Made by a program: the position numbers and the translations under genes. From Elephas maximus indicus (lineage: Eukaryota > Chordata > Mammalia > Proboscidea > Elephantidae): DNA of 64,000 bases. Within the stretch, counting starts at the first letter, position 1; each line of letters begins with the position of its first letter. The notes under the pieces were generated by a model that was not told the origin of the DNA, made no database searches, and was given only the letters and a program-made list of their open reading frames with translations. Below, piece by piece: positions 12,072 to 22,540 of the stretch. The stretch spans positions 13,735,001-13,799,000 of the forward strand of contig NC_064842.1 of assembly GCF_024166365.1 (NCBI RefSeq), given 5' to 3'.

Positions 12072-12469
12072 ACACATAAAACAATAGTACGTAAAAATGT
12101 ATATTTACAATATAAAGAACAAAAAGTAAAAAAGCATCAAGTTTAAAGAAGAAACCAGCTCATTTATAATCAACAGCACTATGTTACATGTTTTAAAAGT
12201 TAAAAACTCAGCTAACAAAAATATATTCTTAACGTTCTCTTCCCATTATGGCCCCTTCACCCTTGAGATTCTTCTGAGTGACTTTCCTTGTTTTTAAAAC
12301 GTATATTTGGATCTATTTTCAAATATACTGGCCTTTTGAAGATTATTTCATTGTGCGCGCCAGCCCTCCCTGCTGCACGGATCCCAAAGCAATTCTAGGA
12401 AGAAGTGTGCTTGGTGGGGGGAAGGCAGTGAAATGTGTCTTCAGTGTTAAAGAAGAAATTGTCAGGAAT

Positions 12470-12916
12470 TGAGGCAAACGTACGGAGACCAAAGTGTTAT
12501 TAGTGGTTACCGGGAGCAGGAGGGAGGGGGAAAGTGGAGCCATTGTCTAGGAAGCAGTGAGTTTCTGTCTATGGTGATGGAAAATTGGCAGTGGCTATAG
12601 GTGACAAAGGAGCCATAGTGGCACAGTGGTTAAGAGCTTAGCTGCTAACTGGAAGGTCAGCGGTTCAAATCCACCAGCCACTCCGTGGGAGAAAAATGTG
12701 GCAGTCTGCTTCCATAAGGATTATAGCCTTGGTAACCCAATGGGGCAGTTCTACTCTGTCCTGTAGTGTTGCTATGGGTTGGAATCAACTCAAGAGCAAT
12801 GGATTTGGTTTTGGTTTATGGGTGGCACGTTATTAATGTAATTGATATCACTAAATTGTATACCTGAAAAATATTGAATTGACAAATGTTGTTATATGTA
12901 TTTTTATAATAAGGGG
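12470..12916 (+). mobile_element. Old L1 3' end interrupted by a long-form SINE
   Basis: The outer sequence (12470-12606 and 12817-12916) resembles an ancient L1 3' UTR (GGTTACCGGGAGCAGG..., ending in the GTTATATGTATTTTTATAAT region). It is split by the SINE at 12607-12816. Confidence 0.6.
12607..12816 (+). mobile_element. tRNA-derived SINE, long subfamily
   Basis: Head, box A and box B are as in the common copies, but an extra block of about 40 bases sits after the head (GTGGCAGTCTGCTTCCATAA). The same insert occurs in copies at 28.4, 31.4, 61.5 and 62.6 kb, and in reverse at 21.2, 51.4 and 57.2 kb, so this is a true subfamily. Confidence 0.85.
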
Positions 12917-13159
12917 GAAAAAAGGAATTGAGATATTCTAGCCCCTAAATGGCAAAGCTAGATTTCAAATATTTGAGTCTGTGTTTTTTTTCTAGGGCAA
13001 TGTGTGCCTCCTAGGCCAAGAAACAGAACACAACCATTTCCAGCAGCTCCTCCACAATTACAGCCTCCCCACCTCCCAGAGGTTACCACTACGCTGAATT
13101 TTGTGTAATCATTTCCATGTTTTTCTTTAGAGTTTTTTTTTTTTTACCACCTATGTATA

Positions 13160-13323
13160 TAAAGGAAGACCTGGTGTAGTGGTTAGGAGCTATGGCTGCT
13201 AATCAAAAGGTTGGCAGTTTGAATCCACCAGGCGCTACTTGGAAACCCTATGGGGCATTTCTACTCTGTCCTATAAGGTTGCTATGAGTCGGAATCAACT
13301 CGACAGCAATGGGTTTTTTGGTT
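13160..13323 (+). mobile_element. tRNA-derived SINE, short subfamily
   Basis: Complete short form flanked by an 8-bp repeat TATGTATA (13152-13159 and 13324-13331). Box B is slightly degraded (GGCAGTTTGAATCC). Confidence 0.85.
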
Positions 13324-13343
13324 TATGTATACAAAATAGTGTG

Positions 13344-13515
13344 GGCACCCTGGTGGTGTGGTAGTTAAGTGCTATCACTGCTAACCAAAAGGTCAGCAGT
13401 TCAAATCCACCAGCTGCTCCTTGGAAGCTCTATGGGGCAGTTCTACTCTGACCTGTAAGGTCAATGTGAGTCAGAATTGACTCAACGGCGATGGGTTTGC
13501 TTTTGGTTTGGTATA
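13344..13515 (+). mobile_element. tRNA-derived SINE, short subfamily
   Basis: A second SINE copy begins about 20 bp after the preceding one in the same orientation. It has head, box B (GCAGTTCAAATCC) and an RTE-like tail ending with GATGGGTTTGC. The closeness makes a local pair. Confidence 0.85.
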
Positions 13516-14275
13516 TAAAGTACGAGCTAGATAGACCTACAGCCAGTGGTGTGTTGGTTAAGTGTTTTCCAACAGACTTGCAGGGAGGCGAGGAACTGAG
13601 ATTTGTAGTATTTGCCAATTTCTGCAGATAAATACTTCTACCATGGACACCACTGTCTACAGCTACAAGATTTGGTCAAAAATTAATTTAAAGCACATAA
13701 GATAAAAACAATAAAAAAAAGTTACACTGCCAAAGGTTTATTAAAATTAACAATATTTCAAATTTCCCACCTTTCGGGTTAAATAAGGTACCTATAAGTG
13801 AACACTGACAGCACTGAACAACATAAGTGAAAGGGTCACAGTCATGATTAATAATCATTTGATAATCTTAGTAAGGCTTTTCTGGTATACTTCCCAGACA
13901 ATGAGAAAAAGATATCGCTAATAAATGTTTTGTTTGTTTGTTTTTTATAAAGAAATTTATTTGTGGCTGTCACAATAATATGCTTGATAAGTAATTGTAG
14001 TAATGTTGTGCGTTCTCTCCCAGCTATGAATGGGGGAGGGGGGTGCAGCCTGATGACAGCCACTGAGGGAAGAGCTTGGTCTCCTTCCCTAGCCCCAGGG
14101 CCTTCCCTGCCACCCTAAAGGAAGCCCACTCCAAAAAAGATCAGGGTGTGAAGGCTCTTGCTGAGTCTGCTCTTCAACAAGAAACAAAAAAAGGGTAACT
14201 GCTCCAGTCCCCTGCCCCAATATACACCGGTGGGGGGCAGGCACAGGAGCATGTGGATACTACAAGCAAAGGAAA
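13516..14275. other. Intergenic, no element recognised
   Basis: AT-rich sequence. A head-like SINE snippet may lie near 13540-13580 (GTTGGTTAAGTG), but it is too short to be sure. No coding exon is visible. Confidence 0.4.
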
Positions 14276-15999
14276 AGGTCATAGACCATAGGATTATCCA
14301 ATTCATAATGGTCAGTACCAGTCCATTTCAGCTCACTAATGCCTAGGATATCGATCTTCATGTGTTCCATTTCATTTTTGGCAATTTCCAGTTTTCCTAG
14401 ATTCAGACCTTGCACATTCCATGTTCTAATTATTAATGGATGTTAATAAGTGACTTATGATTTAAATTGAATTAGTATTTGTACAGAAAGGTACAGATGC
14501 ATATGGTTTACTATGCCAGGAATGACAAATTGAAGAGGAATGGCATTGTGTTCATTGCAAAAAAGAATATTTCAAGATCTTTCCTGAAGTACAGTGCTGT
14601 CAGTGATAGGATAATATCCATAGCCCTACAAGGAAGACCAGTTAATACAACTGTTATTCAAATTTATGCACCAAACACTCATGCCAAGGAAGAGGAAATT
14701 GAAGATTCTTACCTACTTCTGCAGTCTGAAATTGACCAAACATTCAATCAGGATGCATTGATAATTACTGGTGATTGGAAGGCAAAAGTTGGAAACAAAG
14801 AAAAAGGATCAGTATTTGGGAAACATGGACTTAGTGACAGAAACGATGCTGGAGATCACATGATAGAATTTTGCAAGACCAGTGATTTATTCATTGTAAA
14901 TACCTTTTTCGACAACATAAACAGTGACAATACACATGGACCTTACTGGATGGAAAACATAGGAACCAAATCGACTATATCTGTGGAAAGAGATGATGGA
15001 AAAACTCAACATCATCAGTCAGAACAAGACCAGGGGCCAACTGCAGAATAGCCCATCAATTGATCCTATGCAAGTTTAAGTTGAAGATGAAGAAAATTAA
15101 AACAAGTCCATGAGAGCCAAAGTATGACCTTAACATATATCCCACCTGAATTTAGAGACTATCTCAAGAATAGATTTGACACATTGAACAGTAACGACTG
15201 AAGACCAGACGAGTTGTGGAATGACATCAAGGACATCATACATAAAGAAAGCAAGAGGTCATTAAAAAGACAGGAAAGAAAGAAAAGACCAAAATGAGGG
15301 TCAGAAGAGACTATGAAATTTGCTCTTGAATGTGGAGTAGCTAAAGTCAATGGAAGAAATGACAAAGTAAAAGAGCTGAACAGAAGATTTCAAAAGGTGG
15401 CTTGAGAAGACAAAGTAAAGTATTATAATGACATGTACAAAGACCTGGGGTTGGAGAGCCAAAATGAAAGAACATGCTCGGCATTTCTCAAGCTGAAAGA
15501 ACTGAAGAAAAAATTCAAGCCTTGAGTTGCAATATTGAAGGGTTCTACAGGGAAAACATTAAACAATGCAGAAAGCATCAAAAGAAGATGGAAGGAATAC
15601 ACAGAATCACTATACAAAAAGAAATGGTCGATGTTCAACCATTTCAGGAGGTAGCATATGATCAAGAACTGATGGTACTGAAGGAAGAGGTCCAAGCTGC
15701 ACTCAAGGCATTGTCAAAAAACAAGGCTCCAGGAATTGACAGAATGCCAATCAAGATGTTTCAACAAATGGATGCACTGCTGGAAGTGCTCATTCATCTA
15801 TGCCAAGAAATTTGGAAGACAGCCAATCGACTGGAAGAAATCCATATTTATGCCTATTCCAAAGAAAGGTCAATGCATAAATTATTGAACAATGTCATTA
15901 ATACTACACTCAAGTAAAATTTTGCTGAAGATCATTCAAAAGTGGTTACAGTAGTACATCTACAGGAATTGCCAGAAATTCAAGTCGGATTCAGAAGAG
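14276..15999 (+). mobile_element. RTE (BovB-like) LINE with inverted 5' end
   Basis: 14276-14451 is the reverse complement of the RTE endonuclease region that reads forward at about 24170-24340. After roughly 35 bp of filler, 14487-15999 continues forward from nearly the same internal point, through endonuclease (TGDWKAKVGN block at about 14769-14798) and into the reverse transcriptase start (KNKAPGIDRMPIKMFQ at about 15718-15765). The arrangement is that of twin-primed 5' inversion. The 3' portion is lost at 15999, where LTR-like sequence begins. Stops break the frame. Confidence 0.85.
14479..15051 (+). pseudogene. RTE endonuclease fragment
   Basis: A 190-codon open piece covers most of an APE-type endonuclease: NGIVFIAKKNISRSF, IQIYAPNTHAKEEEIE, then ITGDWKAKVGN, which corresponds to the GD.N catalytic block (here GDWK instead of GDWN), and HMIEFCKTSDLFIVNTFF. 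Continuation is broken by stops near 15050. The enzyme would nick target DNA for target-primed reverse transcription; this copy is a fossil. Confidence 0.8.
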
Positions 16000-17544
16000 C
16001 TGTAACACCAGAGATGGTGCGAGAAGGTGATAAGCAGCTGCAAGCATTACAGAGAACCATCAGCTGCACAACCAGGAGACTGGCAGGAGATATCGAGGTG
16101 GGCTTCCTGGCCCACGGAACTAGAGAGCTGAACGTCTTTGGGCAGGCAGCCTCCTGGCAGAGTGGGGTGTCTCTGGGCACTTGTCACAGAGCAAGAGAGC
16201 TGAGTGCCTGTGAGCACTTATTGGCAGAGCTAAAGAGCTTTGTAACATGAGCAGAGCAGAGGCCAGAGCAAGGAGCCAAGGGGCCGAGGGCCAGAGACAG
16301 GCCTGCCTGCTGGCACAGCTACAAAAGGCTGGGCTGATGGAAGAACTGTATCCTGAATTGTAACCTGTTATTTCCCTAAGAAACCTCATAACTGTAAGTA
16401 CAGTTTGGGAGTTCTGTGTGGCCGTTGCAATGAATTACCAAACCCAGCAGAGAAGTAGAGAATGCCATGGGAAGGATGGCTGGTCTCAGACTTGGTGAAA
16501 AGGTTAGAGAGAGGAGGATAGTAATCAGCTTTGGGCTGATGCTGATGGTGATTCTCTCTCCCCCTGGTGAAGTTAGAGGAGGGCAGACACCTCCGCCACA
16601 CCATTGCCACAGGGATCATACAACATGTGTCTTTTTGTGACTGACTTACTTCACTTGGCATAATGTTTTCAAGGCTCAGCCACATCACAGCATATATCAG
16701 GACTTCATTTCTCTTTATGGCTGAGTAATATTCCACTGTATGTAAGTACTGCATTTTGTTTATTCACCTGTTGTGGGACATTTAGGCTATTTCAAGGGTA
16801 GTTTTTGAGACCAGTTTTTCAGGTTTGTTCTGACCCCAGAAGGGTCATTCTTAGTTGTCTCTCCCTGGTTTTCTGTAGAAAGCTGTTTTATCTAGTTGCT
16901 CTCATGGAGCTATGGGCTCCCTTCTAATGGCTTATCACCAAAACTTCCATTGTTTTTGAAAGTGCCCTTAGGCTTTAATCCCCTCCCCCACACTCTGTTC
17001 TAAATAAAATCAGTTTTGGCAGGGAGAGTGCTTAGGGTCCTTCTGTTCTTATTATGTGCCTCTACCCCGGCCACAATTTCTGAGCCATTTCTCCAGAGCT
17101 GGGGGCAAGGGCAGTCCTGCTTCTCTCTGAGAGACGCCCCTGCTTTACGAGCTGGGCATCGGGCAAAGGTGACTACCTCTGGTTTTCTCAGCTTGCCTTT
17201 CCTAGTGTGGAGCCCTTGCTTTACTAGCAAGTTGGGACGAGGGCAATTGGGACCCAAAACTCTTGGCCAACTGCACCTGGCATAGTGTTCTTGGCTTGCT
17301 GTACCTGGTGTAGAATTCTTGGTCTGCTGTACCTGGTGTAGTATTCTTGGTCTGCTGTACCTGGTATATGACACCCTGCGAGTGGGAGCTGGGTGGAGGA
17401 ATGGAACCCTTTACCTCTTGGCTACACTTGTCCAGAACTTAGTCTCTGCAACCTGGAGCTGGGGAGGGCAGTGAGAAGTGCTAGCAGCCTGCGGGAAGAT
17501 ACGATAGCCCTTGACTGGGAGCTGGGGGTAGAAGGAGCCTTGTG
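16000..17544. mobile_element. Degraded LTR-like sequence plus an antisense L1 scrap
   Basis: Moderately GC-rich sequence without a coding exon. The part at 16000-16440 ends with GTTGCAATGAATTACC and looks like a retroviral LTR. 16625-16790 is an antisense L1 3' fragment (TGGCTGAGTAATATTCCACT). 16960-17540 has an AATAAA site near 17002 and a 28-bp tandem repeat, again LTR-like. Family and borders are uncertain. Confidence 0.4.
17272..17370. repeat. 28-bp tandem repeat, about 3.5 copies
   Basis: Units start at 17272, 17300, 17328 and 17356, each opening with TGTACCTGG or TGCACCTGG and containing TTCTTGGTCTGC. Neighbouring units differ at only a few positions. It probably lies inside an old LTR. 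Confidence 0.85.
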
Positions 17545-18014
17545 CTCCATCGTGTATATGTACAATTGTTTGTTTATCCATTCATTTGCTGATGGACATC
17601 TAGGTTGTTGTCATCTTTTTGCTACTATGAACAATGCTGCAATGAACATGGGTGTGTACGTCTATTCATGTGACGGCTCTTATTTCTCTAGGATATATTC
17701 CTAGGAGTGGGATTGCTGAATCATACGATATTTCTATTTCTAGCTTTCTAAGGAAGCACCATATCATTTTCCAAAATGGTTGTACCATTTTGCATTTCCA
17801 CCAGCAATGCATACGAGTTCCAATCTCCCCGCAGCCTCTCCAACATCTGTTATTTCCTGTTTTTTGATTTGTGCTGGTAATGTTGGGGTGAGTTGGCATT
17901 GCATTGTGGTTTTGATCTGCAATTCTCTAATGGCTAGTGATTGTAAGCATTTCCTCATACGTCTGTTAGCTACCTGAATGTGAAGTGTCTATTCATTTCC
18001 TTTACCCATTTTTT

Positions 18015-18347
18015 TTTTTTAATTGTACTTTAGATGAAGGTTTACAGAACAAACTGGCTTCTCATTAAACAGTTAGTACACATATTATTTTATGAAATTG
18101 GTTAACAACCCCACGACATGTCAACACTCTCCCTTCTCAATCTTGGGTTCCCTATTACCAGCTTTCCTGTCATGTCCTGCCTGCTAATCCTTGCCCCTGG
18201 GCTGGTGTGGCCCTTTAGTCTTGTGTTGTTTTATGGGCCTGTCCAATCTCTGGCTGAAGGGTAAACCTCAGGTGTGATTCATTCCTGAGCTGAAAGGGGG
18301 TCCAGGGGCCATACTCTCAGGGTTTCCCCAGTCTCTGTCGGGCATGG
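18015..18347 (-). mobile_element. L1 3' end inserted inside the antisense L1
   Basis: A young-type L1 3' UTR in minus orientation with its tail as a T-run on the plus strand. The flanks carry a CCCATTTTTT duplication (18005-18014 and 18348-18357). The interrupted L1 continues on both sides. Confidence 0.8.
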
Positions 18348-18603
18348 CCCATTTTTTAATTGGATTATTTTTCTGTTTGTTGTAGAGGTGTTGGATTTTC
18401 CTGCAGATTTTAGAGATTACACCTTTGTCGGATTTTTCATAGTCAAAATTTTTTTCCCAGTCTGTAGGTTCTCTTTTGGTGAAGTATTTTGGTGAGCATA
18501 AGTGTTTAATTTTTAGAAGATCCTAGCTATCTAGCTTATCTTCGGGAGTTTGTGTGTTGTTAGTTATGGTTCATATCCTGTTAATGCCGTGTATTTGGGC
18601 CTC

Positions 18604-18732
18604 TAGCATTGATCTTATTTTTTCTTCTATGACCTTTATAGTTTTTGGTTTTTTATATATATATATTTTTTGTTTGTTTGTTTAGCATTGATCTTATTTT
18701 TTCTTCTATGATCTTTACAGTTTTTGGTTTTA
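18604..18732. repeat. Local tandem duplication, 79-bp period
   Basis: A stretch of about 48 bp beginning TAGCATTGATCTTATTTTTT at 18604 recurs at 18683 with few changes. A TA- and TTTG-rich spacer separates the two. It looks like replication slippage within the antisense L1. Confidence 0.8.
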
Positions 18733-19880
18733 TACTTAGGTCTTTGATCCATTTTGAATTAGTTTTTGTGTATGGTGTGAGGTATGGGTCCTGTTTCATT
18801 TTTTAAAAGATGGACATCCAGTTTTGCCAGTACCATTTGTTTAAAAGATTGTCTTTTCCCCATTTGATGGACTTTGGGCCCTTGTCGAAGATCAGGTAAC
18901 CATAGGTGAATGGATTTACACCTGGGTTCTCTATTCTGTTCCGTTGGTCAATGTGTCTGTCGTTGTTCCAGTGCCAGGCTGTTTTGACTACCGTAGCTGT
19001 ATAGCAGGTCTGAGGTCAGGTAGTGCGAGTCTTCCTACATTATTCTTTTCAACAGCGCTTTACTTATCCAGGGCCTCTTCCCTTTCCAAATAAAGTTAAT
19101 GATTAGTTTTTCCATCTCTTTAAAGAATGCTCTTGGTATTTGGATCAGGATTGCATTGTATTTGTAGATTGCTTTGGGTAAGATTGACATTTTCACAATG
19201 TTGAGTCTACCTGTCATGAGCATGGTATGTTTTTCCGTTTATGTAGATCTCTTTAGTTTCTTGCAGTAGCGTTTTGTAGTTTTCTTTGTATGTCTTTTAC
19301 ATCCCTGGTTAGATTTATTCCTAAATATTTTATTTTTTAGGGGCTATTATAAATGGTATTGTTTTCCTGATTTCCTTTTCATCATTCTCTTTATTGATGT
19401 ATAGGAATCCAACTGATTTTTGTATATTTATCTTGTATCCTGCCACTCTGCTGAATCTTTCTATTAGTTCCAGCGGTTTTCTTGTGGAGTCTTATGGGTT
19501 TTCTATGTATAGTATCATATCATCCATAAATAGGGACAGTTTTACTTCTTCATTACCAATTTGAATGTCCTTTATTTTTCTTGCTTTATTGCTCTAGCTA
19601 GGACTTCCAGCACAATGTTAAATAGGAGCGATGATAAAGGGCATCCTTGTCTTGTTCCTGTTCTCAAGGGGAATGTTTTCAGCCTCTTTCCATTAAAAAT
19701 GATGTTAGCTGTTGTTTTGTATAGATGCCCTTGTTATTAATTCTTACGAGTTCTTCATATATATTAAGTACTAATCTTTTGTTGATTGTATGTGTTGGAA
19801 ATGTCTTATCTCAGTTTATAGTTTGTCCTTCTACTCTCATTTATGACATCTTTTAATTAAGTTCTTAAATTCGATGGCTA

Positions 19881-20766
19881 CCCATGTGTCTGTCAGTTTG
19901 TTGTACTGTGGTGGATAGTGTGTTGCAATGATGCTGGAAGTTATGCCCCTAGTATTTCAAATAACAGCAGGGTCACTGTCTTAGGCATCTAGTGCTGCCA
20001 TAACAGAAATACCACAAGTAGATGGCTTTAACAAAGAGAATTTATTTCCTCATGGTAAAGTAGGCTAAAAGTCCAAATTCAAAGCGTCAGCTCCAGGTGA
20101 AGTCTTTCTTTGTTGGCTCTTGAAGAAGGTCCTTGTCCTCAATCTTCCCATGGTTGAGGGGCTTCTCAGGCGCAAGGAGCCTGGGTCCAAAGGACGCACT
20201 CTGCTCTTGGTGCTACTTTCTTGGTGGTATGAGGTCCCCCAAATCTCAGCTTGCTTCCCTTTCCTTTTATCTCTTGAGGGATAAAAGGTGGTGCAGGCCA
20301 CACCCCAGGGAAACTCCCTTTACCTTGGATCAGGGAGGTGACCTGAGTAAGGGTGGTGTTACAATCCCACCCTAATCCTCTCAACATAGAATTACAATCA
20401 CAAAATGGAGGACAACAACACATGGCCTAACCAAGTTGATATACACATTTTTGGGGGGACATAATTCAATCCATGACAGTCATTCATGGTGAACAGGTTT
20501 CAACAGATCTTCCAGACTAAGACAGAGAGGAAGGAAGGCTTGATGATCTATTTCCAAAAATTTGCCAATAAAAACTATGGATCACAATGTAATGTTGTCC
20601 AATATACAGCTGTAAGATGAACCCCCTTGGTTGGAAGGCACTCAAAATGGACAGTAGCCACAACGATGGACTACAGCATACCAGCAATCATGAAGCTAGC
20701 ATAGGACCTTTGATCTGTTGTACATAAGGTCACCACGAGTTGGAGTTGACTCGACGGCAGCTATCT
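19881..20766 (+). mobile_element. Internally deleted RTE derivative split by an LTR
   Basis: 19881-19976 plus 20479 onward matches the 5' region of the RTE at 23.8 kb (CTGTCAGTTTGTTGTACTGT and the block after it). After about 190 bp it jumps to the RTE 3' tail (TTGTACATAAGGTCACCACG ... GACTCGACGG). There is no coding region in between, so it is non-autonomous. An LTR at 19977-20478 sits inside it. Confidence 0.8.
19977..20478 (-). mobile_element. Solo LTR, MaLR (MLT1-like) type
   Basis: The plus strand starts TGTCTTAGGCATC and ends CAATCCATGACA, so the element has TG...CA ends. The flanking 5 bp are GTCAC and GTCAT, a near-perfect 5-bp duplication as expected for ERVL/MaLR elements. Overall design resembles the MLT1/MaLR LTR group, from memory of its consensus. 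Only the LTR is present. Confidence 0.8.
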
Positions 20767-20783
20767 TATTTATATATTACAAC

Positions 20784-21201
20784 TGTCTTAGTTATCTAGT
20801 ACTGCTATAACAGAAATACCACAAGAGGATGGCTTTAACAAACAGAAATTTATTTTCTCACAGTTTAGGAGGCTAGAAGTTCAAATTCAGAGTGCTGGCT
20901 GTAGGGGAGGGCCTTTTCTCTCTCTGCCGACTCTGGAGGAAGGTCTTTGTCTCTTCAGCTTCTGCTTTCTGGTTCCTTGGAAATCTTTATGTGGCCTGGC
21001 ATCTCTCTTCCCCATCTCTGCTACTTCAACTTGTTTGTTTAATCTTTTTCATCTCAAAAGAGATTGACTCAGGATACACCCTGCACTAATCCTGCATTAA
21101 CATAACAAAGACAACCCATTCCCAAATGGGATTATAACCACAGTCATAGAGGTTAGGGTTTACAACACACATTTTGGGGGAACATAATCCAATCCATAAC
21201 A
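20784..21201 (-). mobile_element. Solo LTR, MaLR type, with perfect TSD
   Basis: Same family as the LTR at 19977-20478: TGTCTTAGTTATCTAG opens it and AATCCATAACA ends it. A perfect 5-bp duplication, ACAAC, flanks it (20779-20783 and 21202-21206). The LTR polyadenylation site, AATAAATT on the minus strand, reads as AATTTATT near 20847. Confidence 0.87.
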
Positions 21202-21214
21202 ACAACCAAAATTA

Positions 21215-21420
21215 AAAAAACCAAACACGTTGCCATCAAGTCGATTCTGACTCATAGCGACCCTATAGGACAGGGTAGAAGAGCCTCATAGGATTTCCAA
21301 AGCTATAATCTTTATGAAAGCAGACTGCCACGTCTTTTTCCTGCAGAGCAGCTGGTGGGTTTGAACTGCCGACCTTTCGATTAGCAGCCGAGAACTTAAC
21401 CACTGCGCCACCAGGGCTCT
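21215..21420 (-). mobile_element. tRNA-derived SINE, long subfamily
   Basis: Reverse copy: tail first (GTTGCCATCAAGTCGATTCT), then the extra block (AGCAGACTGCCACG), then box B (GGTTTGAACTGCCG) and the head ending in CACTGCGCCACCAGGGC. Confidence 0.9.
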
Positions 21421-21421
21421 G

Positions 21422-22080
21422 TAATTCTCAATAGCTGGTGAGCGTCTCTTACCTTGTTCTTCTGTAGATGTGTCTTCATTGTTCTTGATCCTTTTACTCT
21501 TCCTTGAAATTTAAAAATCAGCATATTAATTTCCACCAAAAACCCATTTGGAATTTTGATTATAATTACATTGAATCTGTAGATCAATTGTGGGGGTGGC
21601 AGAATTGACATCTTTATGATAGTCTTCCAATCTAAGAACATGGTCTATTTCACCATTTTTTCAAGTCTTTTTTAAAATCTTTCAATAAAGTGTTAAAACC
21701 TTCTATTTAATGTCTTGTAGTTGCCATGGAGTCAATTCTGACTCATGCTCGATGCCACGTGGGCAGAGTAGAACTGCTCCATAGGGTTTTCAAAGCCATG
21801 ATCTTTGGGACCAAATCATCAGGCCTGTCTTCCGAGGTGCCTCTGGGTGGGTTCAAACCACCAACCTTCTGGCTAGTCAATGAGAGCTTCACCATTCGTG
21901 CTGCTCAGGGGCTTACACATCTTTTAGTAGATTTATTTCTGGGTACTTTTTGATGTTGTCATAAATGCTATCTTCTATTTGTTTGCATTTTTAATAGCTT
22001 GCTGATGGTTTATAAAAATAGAAATGATTTTTGAACATTAGTTTTCTCTCCAGCAACCTTGCCAATTTCCCTTATTTTAC
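21422..22080 (-). mobile_element. Old antisense L1 interrupted by a SINE
   Basis: Reverse L1 ORF2-like sequence at 21422-21719 (the minus strand reads a LDWKTIIKMSILP piece) resumes at 21911 after the SINE. It is strongly decayed. Confidence 0.65.
21721..21910 (-). mobile_element. tRNA-derived SINE, second subfamily
   Basis: Reverse copy with the tail GTTGCCATGGAGTCAATTCT and a middle section (CATCAGGCCTGTCTTCCGAGG) shared with the copies at 30.3, 55.5 and 59.2 kb but not with the common short form. Box B is recognisable in reverse (GGTTCAAACCACC). Confidence 0.8.
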
Positions 22081-22084
22081 TTTA

Positions 22085-22540
22085 ATACAGTCAGGCGTTA
22101 ACATCCATGACATGTTCTGTGAAATAGGACGTTATGTGACTTGGACATTGTGTGAATTCGCCTAAATCAGGAACAGTAGCATTTACTGATTGTCCACCTT
22201 CGTGTTGTTTAATAACCTTTTGTTTCACTTCCAAATCGATACCTTTCCTTTAGCTCTTGCTGCTGCAAATTTATCAGAGGCAATTTCAAACCTCCACTCT
22301 CCTCGAATGTTCCGTTTTCAACTTTCTTCCACTTCTCAGAGTAAACAGAAGCCATGAACCCAACAACTGCATAAATTTCCTCCAGTTACAGTGAAGGAGG
22401 TATAATACCTCCAACCTTAGGCCAGTTTCTTCACCTACACTCGAAATCCCAACTCCTCTCATATTCTCACGAGTAATTTACACTATGAAGGAGAGACTAG
22501 AAAACTGCAGATGTTAGATGCTAGAAAATTGCAGATGCTA
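22085..22540. mobile_element. Possible DNA-transposon relic
   Basis: CAGTCAGGCGTTAACATCC near 22090 and GGACGTTATGTGACTTGGAC near 22127 resemble the terminal segments of the TA-flanked elements at 36.7 and 37.4 kb. The rest, to 22540, is not recognised. Confidence 0.35.

Larger units (their letters stand above)
17545..19880 (-). mobile_element. Antisense L1 (ORF2 to 3' part), interrupted
   Basis: The reverse strand reads L1 ORF2. 17666-17899 encodes the CWRGCGEIGTRMHCWWKCKMV C-terminal motif, and 19035-19223 encodes a thumb-like piece ([17 protein letters not shown]). It is interrupted by another L1 3' end at 18015-18347 and contains a local 79-bp duplication near 18.6 kb. It is too damaged to encode protein. 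Confidence 0.85.
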
